Of a stretch of 64,000 bases of DNA, positions 25,355-34,229 are shown piece by piece. The notes beneath the pieces are model-generated. The model did no database searches. It was not told the DNA's origin and worked only from the letters and a program-made list of their open reading frames with translations. Every line of letters starts with the position of its first letter. Positions within the stretch are counted from its first letter, which is position 1. The stretch comes from Reyranella sp. GTDB taxonomy: Bacteria; Pseudomonadota; Alphaproteobacteria; Reyranellales; Reyranellaceae. Position numbers and translations under genes: made by a program. The stretch covers positions 248,001 to 312,000 of the forward strand of contig NZ_SCUT01000050.1 in NCBI RefSeq assembly GCF_004297265.1, written 5' to 3'.

Positions 25355-28300
25355 ATGGCGACTGTGAAGTACGCGGTCAGGGACAACTGGGGTTCGGGCT
25401 TCATCGGCAACATGACGGTCGAGGGCGGCACCGCCGGTGTCCACGGCTGGACCGTCGAGTTCGATGCCGGCTTCGCCATCACCAACATCTGGGGCGCCGA
25501 GATCGTCAGCCATGTCGGCACGCACTATGTGCTCCGTAACGCCTCCTACAACGCCGACGTCTCCTCCGGCGGCAGCGTCACGTTCGGCTTCCAGGCGGCA
25601 ACCGGCGCCACGGGCGGCACGACGGCGACCGGCCTGTCGCTGAACGGCGCCGGCCAGGAGCCGCCACCGGTGCTGCCGGCGATCTCGGTCGGCGACGCGT
25701 CGCTCGTCGAGGGCAACAGCGGCACCAAGCAGATGGTCTTCACGGTGAGCCTCTCCAAGGCCGCCACCGGACCGGTGACGGTCAACTATGCGACCGCCAA
25801 CGGCAGCGCGACGGCCGGCCAGGATTACGTCGCCAAGTCGGGCACGCTCAGCTTCGCCGCCGGCGAAACGCAGAAGACGGTCAGCATCACGGTCAACGGC
25901 GACACCGCGGTCGAACTCAACGAGACGCTGGCTCTCAACCTCTCGTCGCCGAGTGGCGCGACCATCGCCGACGGCGCGGCGGTCGGCACGATCATCACCG
26001 ACGACGTCGTCGTTCCCAGGATCGCCATCACGGACGCCACGGTGAAGGAAGGCGACAGCGGGACCCGCGACCTCTCCTTCACCGTCACGCTGTCGCAGGC
26101 CACCACCGGCACGGTTACTGTGACCTACGGCACGGCGGACGGTACCGCCAAAGCCGGCCAGGATTACATCGCCCAGACCGGCACACTGACCTTCGCGCCC
26201 GGCGAGACCTCCAAGACGATCAAGGTCAAGGTTGCCGGCGACACGGCGATCGAAGGCAACGAGACGCTGAAGATCAACCTCACTTCGCCGACCGGCGCCA
26301 CGATCGCCAACAGCGCCGCGACCGGCACGATCGTGAACGACGATGCGCGGATTTCGGTCGCCGACGCCACGGTGACGGAAGGAAACAACGGCACCAGCAA
26401 CCTGGCCTTCACCGTCACCCTGTCCGCCGCGGCGTCCGGTCCCGTCACCGTCGCCTATGCCACCAGCGACGTCTCCGCCAAGGCGGGCCAGGACTATGCC
26501 GCCCGGTCGGGCACGCTGACTTTTGCCGCCGGCGAGACGTCGAAGGTCGTTCTGGTGCCGGTGACGGGCGATACGATGGTGGAGGCCAACGAAACGCTGA
26601 GGCTCACCCTGTCGCAGCCGACCGGCGCCACGATCGACGACGGCGTGGCCACCGGCACCATCGTCAACGACGACGTCGCGCCCCCGCCTTCGCTGTCGGT
26701 CAGCGATGCCTCATCGAGCGAAGGCAGCGCGGCAGCGCCCGGGCACACGACCTTCACCGTGAGCCTGTCGTCCGCGGCCGCGGGCCCGGTGACCGTGAAC
26801 TTCGTGACGGCCAACGGTACGGCGGTGGCCGGCAGCGACTACGTGGCCCAGTCCGGCACGCTCACCTTCGCCGCCGGCGAAACACAGAAGACCATCCAGA
26901 TCGCCACGATCGGCGATGCGGTCGTCGAGGCCAACGAGGGCTTCAGCGTCGTCCTGTCGAGCGCGACCGGCGCCACCATCGCCGACGCGACCGGCATCGG
27001 CACGATCGTCAACGACGACGTGGCGACGCCGGGCCAGCCGACGCTCAGCATCTCGGATGCCTCGGTGAACGAGGGCAATCCCGGCGGCGGCGCGGCGCCC
27101 GGCTGGCTCAGCACCTCGGGCAACCAGATCGTCGACGCGGCCGGCCACTCGGTGCAGATCGCCGGCGTGAACTGGTTCGGCTTCGAATCGTCGACCTTCG
27201 CCCCGCACGGCCTGTGGACGCGCGGCTACAAGGACATGATGGACCAGATGGTGGACCAGGGCTTCAACACCATCCGCCTACCCTTCTCCAGCGAGATGCT
27301 GCACACGACCGCGGCACCCAACGGCATCGACTTCAGCAAGAATCCCGACCTGCAGGGCCTGTCGGCGCTGCAGGTCATGGACAAGATCGTCGACTATGCC
27401 GGCGAGATCGGGCTCAAGATCATCCTCGACCATCATCGCAGCAACGCCGGCGCCGGCACGTCCGAGAACGGCCTCTGGTACAACAGCCAGTACACGCAGG
27501 CCGCCTGGATCAACGACTGGAAGATGCTGGCGGCACGCTACGCCGACGATCCGGCGCTCATCGGCGCGGACCTGCACAACGAGCCCTACAACGGCACCTG
27601 GGGCGGCGGTGGCGCCAAGGACTGGGCGCTGGCGGCCGAAACCGCCGGCAACGCCATCGGCACGGTCAACGCCAACTGGCTGATCTTCGTCGAGGGTGTC
27701 GGCACCTACAACGGCCAGAGCTACTGGTGGGGCGGCAACCTGATGGGCGTGCGCGACCGGCCGGTCGACCTCGCGCTCGACAACAAGCTGGTCTATTCGG
27801 CGCACGACTATCCCAACTCGGTCTACGAGCAGTCGTGGTTCCAGGGCGCAGACTTCCCGGCGAACCTGCCCGCCAAGTTCGACCAGATGTGGGGCTACAT
27901 CTACAAGGAAGGCATCGCCCCGGTGTGGATCGGCGAGTTCGGCACCAAGCTGGTCGACCCGAAGGATGCGCCGTGGCTGGAGGCGATCACCTCCTACCTG
28001 GGCGGCGACTTCAACAATGACGGCACGTCCGATCTCGCCGCGGGGCAGAAGGGACCGAGCTGGACCTTCTGGTCGTGGAATCCCAACTCGGGCGACACCG
28101 GCGGCATCCTGAACGACAACTGGACCACCGTGAACCAGACCAAGATGGGCTACCTGACGCCCATCGAGTACCAGTTCCACGAGGATGCGCCGGGCGACGG
28201 CGGCACGCCGAGCGGTCCGACGGCGAGCTTCGTCCTCACCCTCTCGGCGGCCGCCACGCACGAGGTGACGGTCGACTACCAGACCGTCTACGGCACGGCC

Positions 28301-28837
28301 GGCGCATCGGACTTCATCGCCAGCAACGGCCACGTCACCTTCGCGGCCGGCGAGCAGAGCAAGACGATCACGATCGAGATCTCGCCGGACAAGCTCGTCG
28401 AGGGCAACGAGCATTTCGGCGTCGTGCTGAGCAACGCCGTGGGCGCCACGATCGCGCGCGCCACCGGTACCGGCACGATCGTCGACGACGACACGGCGCC
28501 GACGACGCCCATCGATCCGACACCGCCGTCGGGGTCGGGCGACCTTGAAGCCATGTTCGCGATCGTCAATTCCTGGTCGGGAGGCTTCAACGGCAGCGTG
28601 ACGCTCGAGAATGACGGGGCGAGCGCGGTCAACGGCTGGCAGGTCAGGATCGACACGACCAACCAGATCACCGACATCTGGAACGCCGTCATCGTGTCGC
28701 ACGATGCGAGCGGCTATGTCGTCAGCAACGCGTCGTACAACGGAACGATCGCCCATGACGGCGAAACCAGCTTCGGTTTCGTGGCCTCGGGCGCACAGAA
28801 TCCATCGACCGTGCATATCGACCTGCTGCACGTCTGA
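25355..28837 (+). CDS. Multidomain GH5 cellulase with two CBM2-like and several Calx-beta domains
   Basis: 1160 residues. Order: CBM2-like cellulose-binding domain (about 1-95); four Calx-beta repeats (about 108-218, 221-331, 332-441, 444-555), each with an LxVxDASVxEG opening, AGQDYxAxSGTLTFAxGE core and GTIVNDD end; a fifth Calx-beta that starts at 562 (LSISDASVNEGN) and resumes at about 953, after the catalytic domain; GH5 domain (about 583-945) with acid/base Glu743 in ADLHNEPYNG and nucleophile Glu861 in VWIGEFGTK; and a C-terminal CBM2-like domain (about 1063-1160). It should bind and cleave cellulose or a related beta-glucan. The ATG at 25355 follows CGGAGGGA. There is no signal peptide, so export may use a type I or other system. 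Confidence 0.92.
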   Translation: MATVKYAVRDNWGSGFIGNMTVEGGTAGVHGWTVEFDAGFAITNIWGAEIVSHVGTHYVLRNASYNADVSSGGSVTFGFQAATGATGGTTATGLSLNGAGQEPPPVLPAISVGDASLVEGNSGTKQMVFTVSLSKAATGPVTVNYATANGSATAGQDYVAKSGTLSFAAGETQKTVSITVNGDTAVELNETLALNLSSPSGATIADGAAVGTIITDDVVVPRIAITDATVKEGDSGTRDLSFTVTLSQATTGTVTVTYGTADGTAKAGQDYIAQTGTLTFAPGETSKTIKVKVAGDTAIEGNETLKINLTSPTGATIANSAATGTIVNDDARISVADATVTEGNNGTSNLAFTVTLSAAASGPVTVAYATSDVSAKAGQDYAARSGTLTFAAGETSKVVLVPVTGDTMVEANETLRLTLSQPTGATIDDGVATGTIVNDDVAPPPSLSVSDASSSEGSAAAPGHTTFTVSLSSAAAGPVTVNFVTANGTAVAGSDYVAQSGTLTFAAGETQKTIQIATIGDAVVEANEGFSVVLSSATGATIADATGIGTIVNDDVATPGQPTLSISDASVNEGNPGGGAAPGWLSTSGNQIVDAAGHSVQIAGVNWFGFESSTFAPHGLWTRGYKDMMDQMVDQGFNTIRLPFSSEMLHTTAAPNGIDFSKNPDLQGLSALQVMDKIVDYAGEIGLKIILDHHRSNAGAGTSENGLWYNSQYTQAAWINDWKMLAARYADDPALIGADLHNEPYNGTWGGGGAKDWALAAETAGNAIGTVNANWLIFVEGVGTYNGQSYWWGGNLMGVRDRPVDLALDNKLVYSAHDYPNSVYEQSWFQGADFPANLPAKFDQMWGYIYKEGIAPVWIGEFGTKLVDPKDAPWLEAITSYLGGDFNNDGTSDLAAGQKGPSWTFWSWNPNSGDTGGILNDNWTTVNQTKMGYLTPIEYQFHEDAPGDGGTPSGPTASFVLTLSAAATHEVTVDYQTVYGTAGASDFIASNGHVTFAAGEQSKTITIEISPDKLVEGNEHFGVVLSNAVGATIARATGTGTIVDDDTAPTTPIDPTPPSGSGDLEAMFAIVNSWSGGFNGSVTLENDGASAVNGWQVRIDTTNQITDIWNAVIVSHDASGYVVSNASYNGTIAHDGETSFGFVASGAQNPSTVHIDLLHV

Positions 28838-28893
28838 GTCGAACGTCTGAGGTGACGCTGCCAAGGTCTTTCCGTCTCGGATTGACCCACTAA

Positions 28894-29001
28894 CCTCATC
28901 CTGAGGAGACCACGAAGTGGTCGTCTCGAAGGATGGGCAACAGACGCGGTGCGCGTGCCCACCCTTCGAGACGCTCACTGCGTTCGCTCCTCAGGGCGAG
29001 G
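28894..29001. repeat. Palindromic intergenic repeat, family A copy 3 (inverted)
   Basis: Outer arms CCTCATCCTGAGGAG (28894-28908) and CTCCTCAGGGCGAGG (28987-29001) with the inner CGTCTCGAAGG / CCTTCGAGACG pair. Its orientation is opposite to the copies at 5726 and 10189. The conserved flank (GGGTCAAT...ACGGAAAGAC on the other strand) extends it to about 28860-29020. It fills most of the 308-bp gap between the cellulase and the acyl-CoA dehydrogenase genes; I see no gene in that gap. Confidence 0.85.
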
Positions 29002-29145
29002 TCGATGTTGGAACGTTCGACTGATTCAATCCCGCCCGGAGAAACTCTAAATTCAGCGGCGTCTCGCCCTGCAATCCACGACGCCCGCGGGGCGCTTCCG
29101 GTCATCACGCCCAGTGCCTAAAATCGGCACCGGGAGGATTTGTGT

Positions 29146-30276
29146 ATGAAGTTCAGCTTCTCGAGCGAGCAGGAAGAGTTCAGGACCAGCCTGCGCCGCT
29201 TCCTGGCCGAGCGCTCGCCCACCAAGGAAGTGCGGCGCCTGATGGAAACCGATGCCGGCTTCGAACCGGCGGCATGGCGCAAGCTCAATGCCGAGCTGGG
29301 ACTGACCGCGGTGCGCATCCCGGAGGCTTATGGCGGACAGGGTTTCGGCTTCGGCGAACTCTGCATCGTGCTGGAGGAGATGGGCCGGGCGCTGCTCTGC
29401 GCGCCCTTCTTCTCGACGGCCGTCCTGGCGACCGGCGCCATCCTGAATGCCGGCACCGAAGCCGAGAAGCAGGCGCTGCTGCCCGGCATCGCCTCGGGCG
29501 ACACGATCGCGACCCTGGCCTGGGTCGAGGATCCCGCGCATTGGGACGCCGCGGCCACCAGGATGACGGCCACCCCGTCGGGCGGCACCTGGAAGCTCGA
29601 CGGCCACAAGAGCTATGTGCTGGACGGTCACACCGCCGACCTCATCGTCGTGCTGGCGCGTGCGGCGGGAACGTCGGGCGATGCGGGCCTCTCGCTGTTC
29701 ACCGTCAAGGGCGATGCCAAGGGGCTGGAGCGGCGGAACCTCAAGGTGATGGACCCGACGCGCAAGCTGGCGCGGCTGGATTTCAAGGGTGTCGAGGCGA
29801 CGCTCCTCGGCACGGCGGGCGCCGCGGCGGTCCCCTTTGCCCGCACCCTGGTCGAGGCGACGGTCTGCCTGTCGAACGAGATGGCGGGCGTTTCCGAGCG
29901 GCTGCGCGAGGATGCGCTGGCCTATGCGCAGATGCGCATGCAGTTCGGCCGGCCCATCGCCTCCTTCCAGTCGATGAAGCACAAGCAGGCCGACATGCTG
30001 GTCGACGTCGAACTGGCGAAGTCGGCGGCCTACTACGCCGCCGCCGCGCTCGACGAGGGTGACGAGGATATCGTCGCGGTCGCGTCGCTGGCCAAGGCGG
30101 CGGCCAGCGAGGCCGCCCTGCAGACGGGCATCCATGCCATCCAGATCCATGGCGGCATCGGCTTCACCTGGGACAACGACACCCATCTCTGGTTCAAGCG
30201 CGCCAAGAGCTCGGAGGTGCTGCTGGGCGATGCCCACCATCACCGCGAACAGATGATGCAGCACTGGGCCGCCTGA
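29146..30276 (+). CDS. Acyl-CoA dehydrogenase, smaller subunit type
   Basis: 376 residues with the acyl-CoA dehydrogenase fold: helical N-terminal domain (FSFSSEQEEFRTSLRRFLAE), middle beta domain with a conserved HKSYVLDGHTADLIVVLAR segment, and C-terminal helical domain with QFGRPIASFQSMKHKQADM and GGIGFTWDNDTHLWFKRA. Oxidises an acyl-CoA to the enoyl-CoA using FAD. The ATG at 29146 follows GGGAGGA. The next gene, 11 bp downstream, is a second acyl-CoA dehydrogenase; such pairs often form alpha2beta2 enzymes acting on bulky ring or steroid-side-chain CoA esters. The actual substrate is unknown. Confidence 0.92.
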   Translation: MKFSFSSEQEEFRTSLRRFLAERSPTKEVRRLMETDAGFEPAAWRKLNAELGLTAVRIPEAYGGQGFGFGELCIVLEEMGRALLCAPFFSTAVLATGAILNAGTEAEKQALLPGIASGDTIATLAWVEDPAHWDAAATRMTATPSGGTWKLDGHKSYVLDGHTADLIVVLARAAGTSGDAGLSLFTVKGDAKGLERRNLKVMDPTRKLARLDFKGVEATLLGTAGAAAVPFARTLVEATVCLSNEMAGVSERLREDALAYAQMRMQFGRPIASFQSMKHKQADMLVDVELAKSAAYYAAAALDEGDEDIVAVASLAKAAASEAALQTGIHAIQIHGGIGFTWDNDTHLWFKRAKSSEVLLGDAHHHREQMMQHWAA

Positions 30277-30287
30277 GGAGCAAGAAG

Positions 30288-31544
30288 ATGAGCGAACTCA
30301 CCGAAGACTCCGTGCGCGCCGAAGTCCGCGCCTGGCTCGAAGCCAACTGGAATCCCGAGCTGGGCCTGGTCGAATGGCGCAACAAGCTCGCGGATTCCGG
30401 CTGGGGTGTGCCCACCTGGCCCAAGCAATGGTACGGCCGCGACCTGCCGCAGGCGTTCCAGGCTGTCGTCGACGAGGAATTCCAGAGGATCGGCGCAATC
30501 GGCGTCGCCAAGGCCGGCATCCGCACGCTTGCGGCCGCGACCATCCTGGAGCACGGCAGCGACCTGCATAAGGAGAAGTTCCTGCGCCGCATCCTCACCG
30601 GCGAGGATACATGGTGCCAGCTGTTCAGCGAGCCGGGCTCCGGCTCCGACGTGGCGGGCGCCGTCACCCGCGCCGAGATGCAGGGCAACAAGTGGGTCGT
30701 GAACGGCCAGAAGGTCTGGACGACCTCGGCGCATCACGCTCATTGGGGCCTGCTGCTGGCCCGCACCGACTGGGACAAGACCAAGCACAAGGGTCTCTCC
30801 TACTTCATCCTCGACATGCACCAGCCCGGCGTGAACGTGCAGCCGCTGAAGCAGATGAACGGCCATGCCTCGTTCAACCAGGTGTTCATGACCGACGCTG
30901 TGGTCGAGCCGGAGTTCCTGGTCGCCAACGTGGGCGACGGCTGGGCCGTCACGACCACGACCCTGATGCACGAGCGCCGCGGCGCCGATGGCTTGCGCAC
31001 CTGGGCGATGGGTTCGGACCGCAAGGGCCGCATCTACGACGAGGAGCGGGCCGAGATCGCCACGACGATGGAGCCCTACAAATGGTATCCGCAGCGCGCG
31101 GGCCGGGTCGATCTGATCCTGCAGCGGGCGAAAGAGACCGGCCGCTTCGACGATCCCGTGGTGCGCCAGGAGATCGCCAGGCTGCTGGTCATGTCCAAGG
31201 CCGCTGAATGGACGGCGCGCCGCGCCCGCGCCGCCGCCCAGCAGGGCAAGCCGCAGGGTCCCGAAGGCTCGCTCGGCAAGCTGGTCTCCAGCCATGTCGC
31301 CCGCGCCGCCGCGCGCGTGCACACCCAGCTCTCCGGGGCCGATGCGCTGCTGTCCGGCTCCGACAGCCCGATGAACGGCGTCATCGCGGAAATCCTGGTA
31401 TCGGTTCCGGCGACGTCGATCGCCGGCGGCACCGACGAGATCCAGCGCAACATCATCTCCGAGCGCGTCCTCAAGATGCCCAAGGAGCCGAGCATCGACA
31501 CGACCAAGCCCTTCAGGGACGTGCCGCGCAATACGGTGCGATAA
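30288..31544 (+). CDS. Acyl-CoA dehydrogenase, larger subunit type
   Basis: 418 residues. Diagnostic segments: WCQLFSEPGSGSDVAG (FAD-binding), NGQKVWTTSAHHAHWGLLLART, and the C-terminal signature SIAGGTDEIQRNIISERVLKMP. It is probably the catalytic or FAD-retaining partner of the dehydrogenase immediately upstream (11-bp gap, AGGAGCAAGAAG ribosome-binding site). A strong terminator follows, so the two genes form a complete bicistronic unit. No thiolase, hydratase or ligase gene is linked. Confidence 0.93.
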   Translation: MSELTEDSVRAEVRAWLEANWNPELGLVEWRNKLADSGWGVPTWPKQWYGRDLPQAFQAVVDEEFQRIGAIGVAKAGIRTLAAATILEHGSDLHKEKFLRRILTGEDTWCQLFSEPGSGSDVAGAVTRAEMQGNKWVVNGQKVWTTSAHHAHWGLLLARTDWDKTKHKGLSYFILDMHQPGVNVQPLKQMNGHASFNQVFMTDAVVEPEFLVANVGDGWAVTTTTLMHERRGADGLRTWAMGSDRKGRIYDEERAEIATTMEPYKWYPQRAGRVDLILQRAKETGRFDDPVVRQEIARLLVMSKAAEWTARRARAAAQQGKPQGPEGSLGKLVSSHVARAAARVHTQLSGADALLSGSDSPMNGVIAEILVSVPATSIAGGTDEIQRNIISERVLKMPKEPSIDTTKPFRDVPRNTVR

Positions 31545-31559
31545 TTAATAATCGACCGG

Positions 31560-31591
31560 CGGCGGTGTCCCTGACACCGCCGTCTTTCTTT
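31560..31591 (+). terminator. Rho-independent terminator after the acyl-CoA dehydrogenase pair
   Basis: Stem CGGCGGTGTC / GACACCGCCG with a three-base loop (CCT), followed by TCTTTCTTT. It lies 15 bp after the stop codon of the second dehydrogenase. Confidence 0.9.
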
Positions 31592-31638
31592 GTGATGCCG
31601 ATTGTCTTCGCGGCCTCGCGACCGATAGTGTCTGCAAC

Positions 31639-33288
31639 ATGACATCGAGCCCGATCACGATCTTCCGCGCCCGCCGCATCCTCACCATGAACCCCGCCCG
31701 TCCGGAGGCCACGCATGTGGCGGTCCGCGAGGGCCGCATCCTGGGCGCCGGGCCGCTCGAGGAGCTGGCCGGCTGGGGCGCCTACACGCTCGACGACAGC
31801 TTCGCCGACAAGGTGCTGATGCCAGGCTTCGTCGAGGGCCACAGCCACGCCGCCGAAGGCACCTTCTGGCGCTACACCTATCTCGGCCGCTTCGACCGCA
31901 TGGATCCCGAAGGCAAGGTGTGGCCCGGCGCCGAGTCCATCGAGGACGTGGTGGCGCGCCTGCAGGAGGCGGAGCGCAAGCTCGCCACGCCGACCGAGGC
32001 GCTCGCCGGCTGGGGACTCGATCCGATCTACTATGGCGACCGCCGCGTCGTGCGCGCCGACTTCGATCGCGTGTCGACGACCCGCGCCGTCGGCGTGATG
32101 CATGCGAGCGGCCACATCTTCAACGTGAACAGCCGGGCGCTGGAACTGGCCGGCCTGCTGCGCCAGGGAGTCAACCATCCGGGCATCCCCCTCGGTGACG
32201 ACGGTCTGCCCACGGGCGAGCTGAAGGGGCCCGAGGCGATGACGATCGTCGGCGCCCATGTCGGCTTCGACCGCGAGGCGCTGGCCAACGACGAGGCCGG
32301 CCTGCGGCGCTTCGCAAGGCTTTGCGTTCGCCAGGGCGTCACGACCGCGACCGATCTCGCGAACCTGCTGCCGGACGATGCGGTATCGATGATGGCCCGC
32401 GTCACCGGCGAAGCGGGCTTCCCGGTGCGCATCGTGTCGTTCCGCCGCTTCCAGGCGCTGACGCCGGAGCAGGTCGTCGACATGGCCGTGAAGCTCAAGG
32501 CGAAATCGACGGACCGGTTGCGGCTGGGCGCCATCAAGCTGTTCGTCGACGGCTCGATCCAGGGTTTCTCGGCACGGCTGCGCTGGCCCGGCTACTACAA
32601 CGGCGCGCCCAACGGCCTGTGGTACACGCCGCCCGAGGCGATCAGCGGTCTCTACAGACTGGCACTGCAGAAGGGCGTGCTGGTGCACAGCCACACCAAC
32701 GGCGACCAGGCGACGGAGATGGCGCTGGATTGCCTGGAGGGCGCCCTGCTCGACCAGCCGGCGCGCGACCACCGCTTCACCCTGCAGCATTGCCAGCTGG
32801 CCGATGCCGCCCAGTTCCGGCGCATGGCGCGGCTCGGCATGTGCGCCAACCTGTTTCCCAACCACCACTTCTACTGGGGCGACCAGCATTGCGAGACGAC
32901 GGTCGGACCGGAGCGGGCGATGCGCATGAACGCCTGCGCCACGGCGCTGGCCAGCGGCGTGCCGCTCGCCATCCATTCGGACGCGCCGGTGACGCCGCTC
33001 GGCCCGCTCTTCACCGCCTGGGGCGCCGTCAACCGCCGCACCGCCAGTGGCCGCGTTCTGGGCACGACCGAGTGCATCTCGGTGGCCGATGCGCTGCGCA
33101 CGATCACCCTGGGCGCCGCCTGGACGTTGAAGCTCGACGGCGAGGTCGGCTCGATCGAATGCGGCAAGCGCGCCGACTTCGCGGTGCTGGAGGACGATCC
33201 GCTGGAGATCGCGCCGGAGAAGCTCAAGGACGTGCGCATCTGGGGCACCGTCCAGGGCGGCCGTCTCTTCCCCGCCAACGGGGCGTGA
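31639..33288 (+). CDS. Amidohydrolase family 3 protein (YtcJ-like)
   Basis: 549 residues of the metal-dependent amidohydrolase superfamily. Visible metal ligand motifs: GFVEGHSHAAEG (HxH), VHSHTNGDQA, FTLQHCQL and IHSDAPVTPLGP (Asp). The composite beta-sandwich carries LTMNPARPEATHVAVREGRILGAG at the N-terminus and GKRADFAVLEDDPL at the C-terminus. YtcJ-like members hydrolyse amides or N-formyl groups; no substrate can be inferred. There is no signal peptide. Its stop overlaps the GTG start of a CobW-family GTPase, suggesting that the metallochaperone serves this enzyme. Confidence 0.9.
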   Translation: MTSSPITIFRARRILTMNPARPEATHVAVREGRILGAGPLEELAGWGAYTLDDSFADKVLMPGFVEGHSHAAEGTFWRYTYLGRFDRMDPEGKVWPGAESIEDVVARLQEAERKLATPTEALAGWGLDPIYYGDRRVVRADFDRVSTTRAVGVMHASGHIFNVNSRALELAGLLRQGVNHPGIPLGDDGLPTGELKGPEAMTIVGAHVGFDREALANDEAGLRRFARLCVRQGVTTATDLANLLPDDAVSMMARVTGEAGFPVRIVSFRRFQALTPEQVVDMAVKLKAKSTDRLRLGAIKLFVDGSIQGFSARLRWPGYYNGAPNGLWYTPPEAISGLYRLALQKGVLVHSHTNGDQATEMALDCLEGALLDQPARDHRFTLQHCQLADAAQFRRMARLGMCANLFPNHHFYWGDQHCETTVGPERAMRMNACATALASGVPLAIHSDAPVTPLGPLFTAWGAVNRRTASGRVLGTTECISVADALRTITLGAAWTLKLDGEVGSIECGKRADFAVLEDDPLEIAPEKLKDVRIWGTVQGGRLFPANGA

Positions 33289-34229
33289 GCGAGACGCGAC
33301 CGGGCGGACGGCTGCCGGTCACGGTGATCGGCGGCTACCTCGGTGCCGGCAAGACGACCCTGGTCAATCGCCTGCTGCGCGCCGCGGACGGCCAGCGGCT
33401 CGCGGTCCTGGTCAACGACTTCGGCGCAACGCCGATCGACCGCGACCTGATCGTGTCGTCGGCCGGCGATACGCTGGAGATCTCCGGCGGCTGCATCTGC
33501 TGCAGCTATGGCTCGGACCTGATGGACGTGCTGATGGCCCTGCCCGAGCGGCAACCGGACATCGAGCGCGTCGTCATCGAGACCAGCGGCGTCGCGCTGC
33601 CGGGCATGGTGGCCAGCGCCGTCACGCTCCTTCTGCCCTATCGCATCGACGGCATCGTCGTGATGGTCGATGTCGAGACGGTGCGGACGATGGCCGAAGA
33701 CGCCTATCTCGGCGACACGATCACGCGCCAGCTCGGCGCCGCCGATCTCGTCGTCGCCAATCGCTGCGATCTCGTGGACGGTGCCTCGCTTCAGCAGACC
33801 CTCGCCTGGCTCGCCACGGAAAATCCTGCGGCGCGGATCCTGCCGGCGACGCGGGCGGAAATCGCGCCCGACCTGCTGCTGGGATTGCGCGACGGCGCCC
33901 TGCCCCGTCTGTCGGCGACACTCACCACGCCGGGCGCACCCGACGCGGCTTCGCTCTACGCATCGCTCGAACTGGACGTCCCTGAAGACATCGACGTCGC
34001 CGAACTCGGCCGCCGCCTGAGCGCACCGGGCACGGGCGTCCTGCGCGCCAAGGGCATATTGGGCGAGGTCGCGCTGCACGTCGTCGGCCGGCGCTTCGAA
34101 ATCGATGCGGCCCCTGCCGATGCGAAACCGGGCAGGCTGGTCGTGATCGGCCTGCGGGCGCGGCTCGATCGCCGCGCCGTGGAGCAGGCGCTTCAGCCGA
34201 GATTGTCGACGTCGTTGCGCAGCGCCTGA
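33285..34229 (+). CDS. CobW/COG0523-family GTPase metallochaperone
   Basis: 314 residues from a GTG start overlapping the amidohydrolase stop by four bases. Walker A GGYLGAGKTTLVNRLL, the metal-binding CxCC motif in ISGGCICCSYG, Walker B-like VVIETSGVALPG and the guanine-specificity NRCD are all present; a shortened CobW C-terminal domain follows. Family members load zinc or another metal into client enzymes in the cytosol. The overlap with a metal-dependent amidohydrolase makes that enzyme the obvious client (inference). The last 37 bases overlap a convergent dehydrogenase gene. Confidence 0.9.
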   Translation: MSETRPGGRLPVTVIGGYLGAGKTTLVNRLLRAADGQRLAVLVNDFGATPIDRDLIVSSAGDTLEISGGCICCSYGSDLMDVLMALPERQPDIERVVIETSGVALPGMVASAVTLLLPYRIDGIVVMVDVETVRTMAEDAYLGDTITRQLGAADLVVANRCDLVDGASLQQTLAWLATENPAARILPATRAEIAPDLLLGLRDGALPRLSATLTTPGAPDAASLYASLELDVPEDIDVAELGRRLSAPGTGVLRAKGILGEVALHVVGRRFEIDAAPADAKPGRLVVIGLRARLDRRAVEQALQPRLSTSLRSA

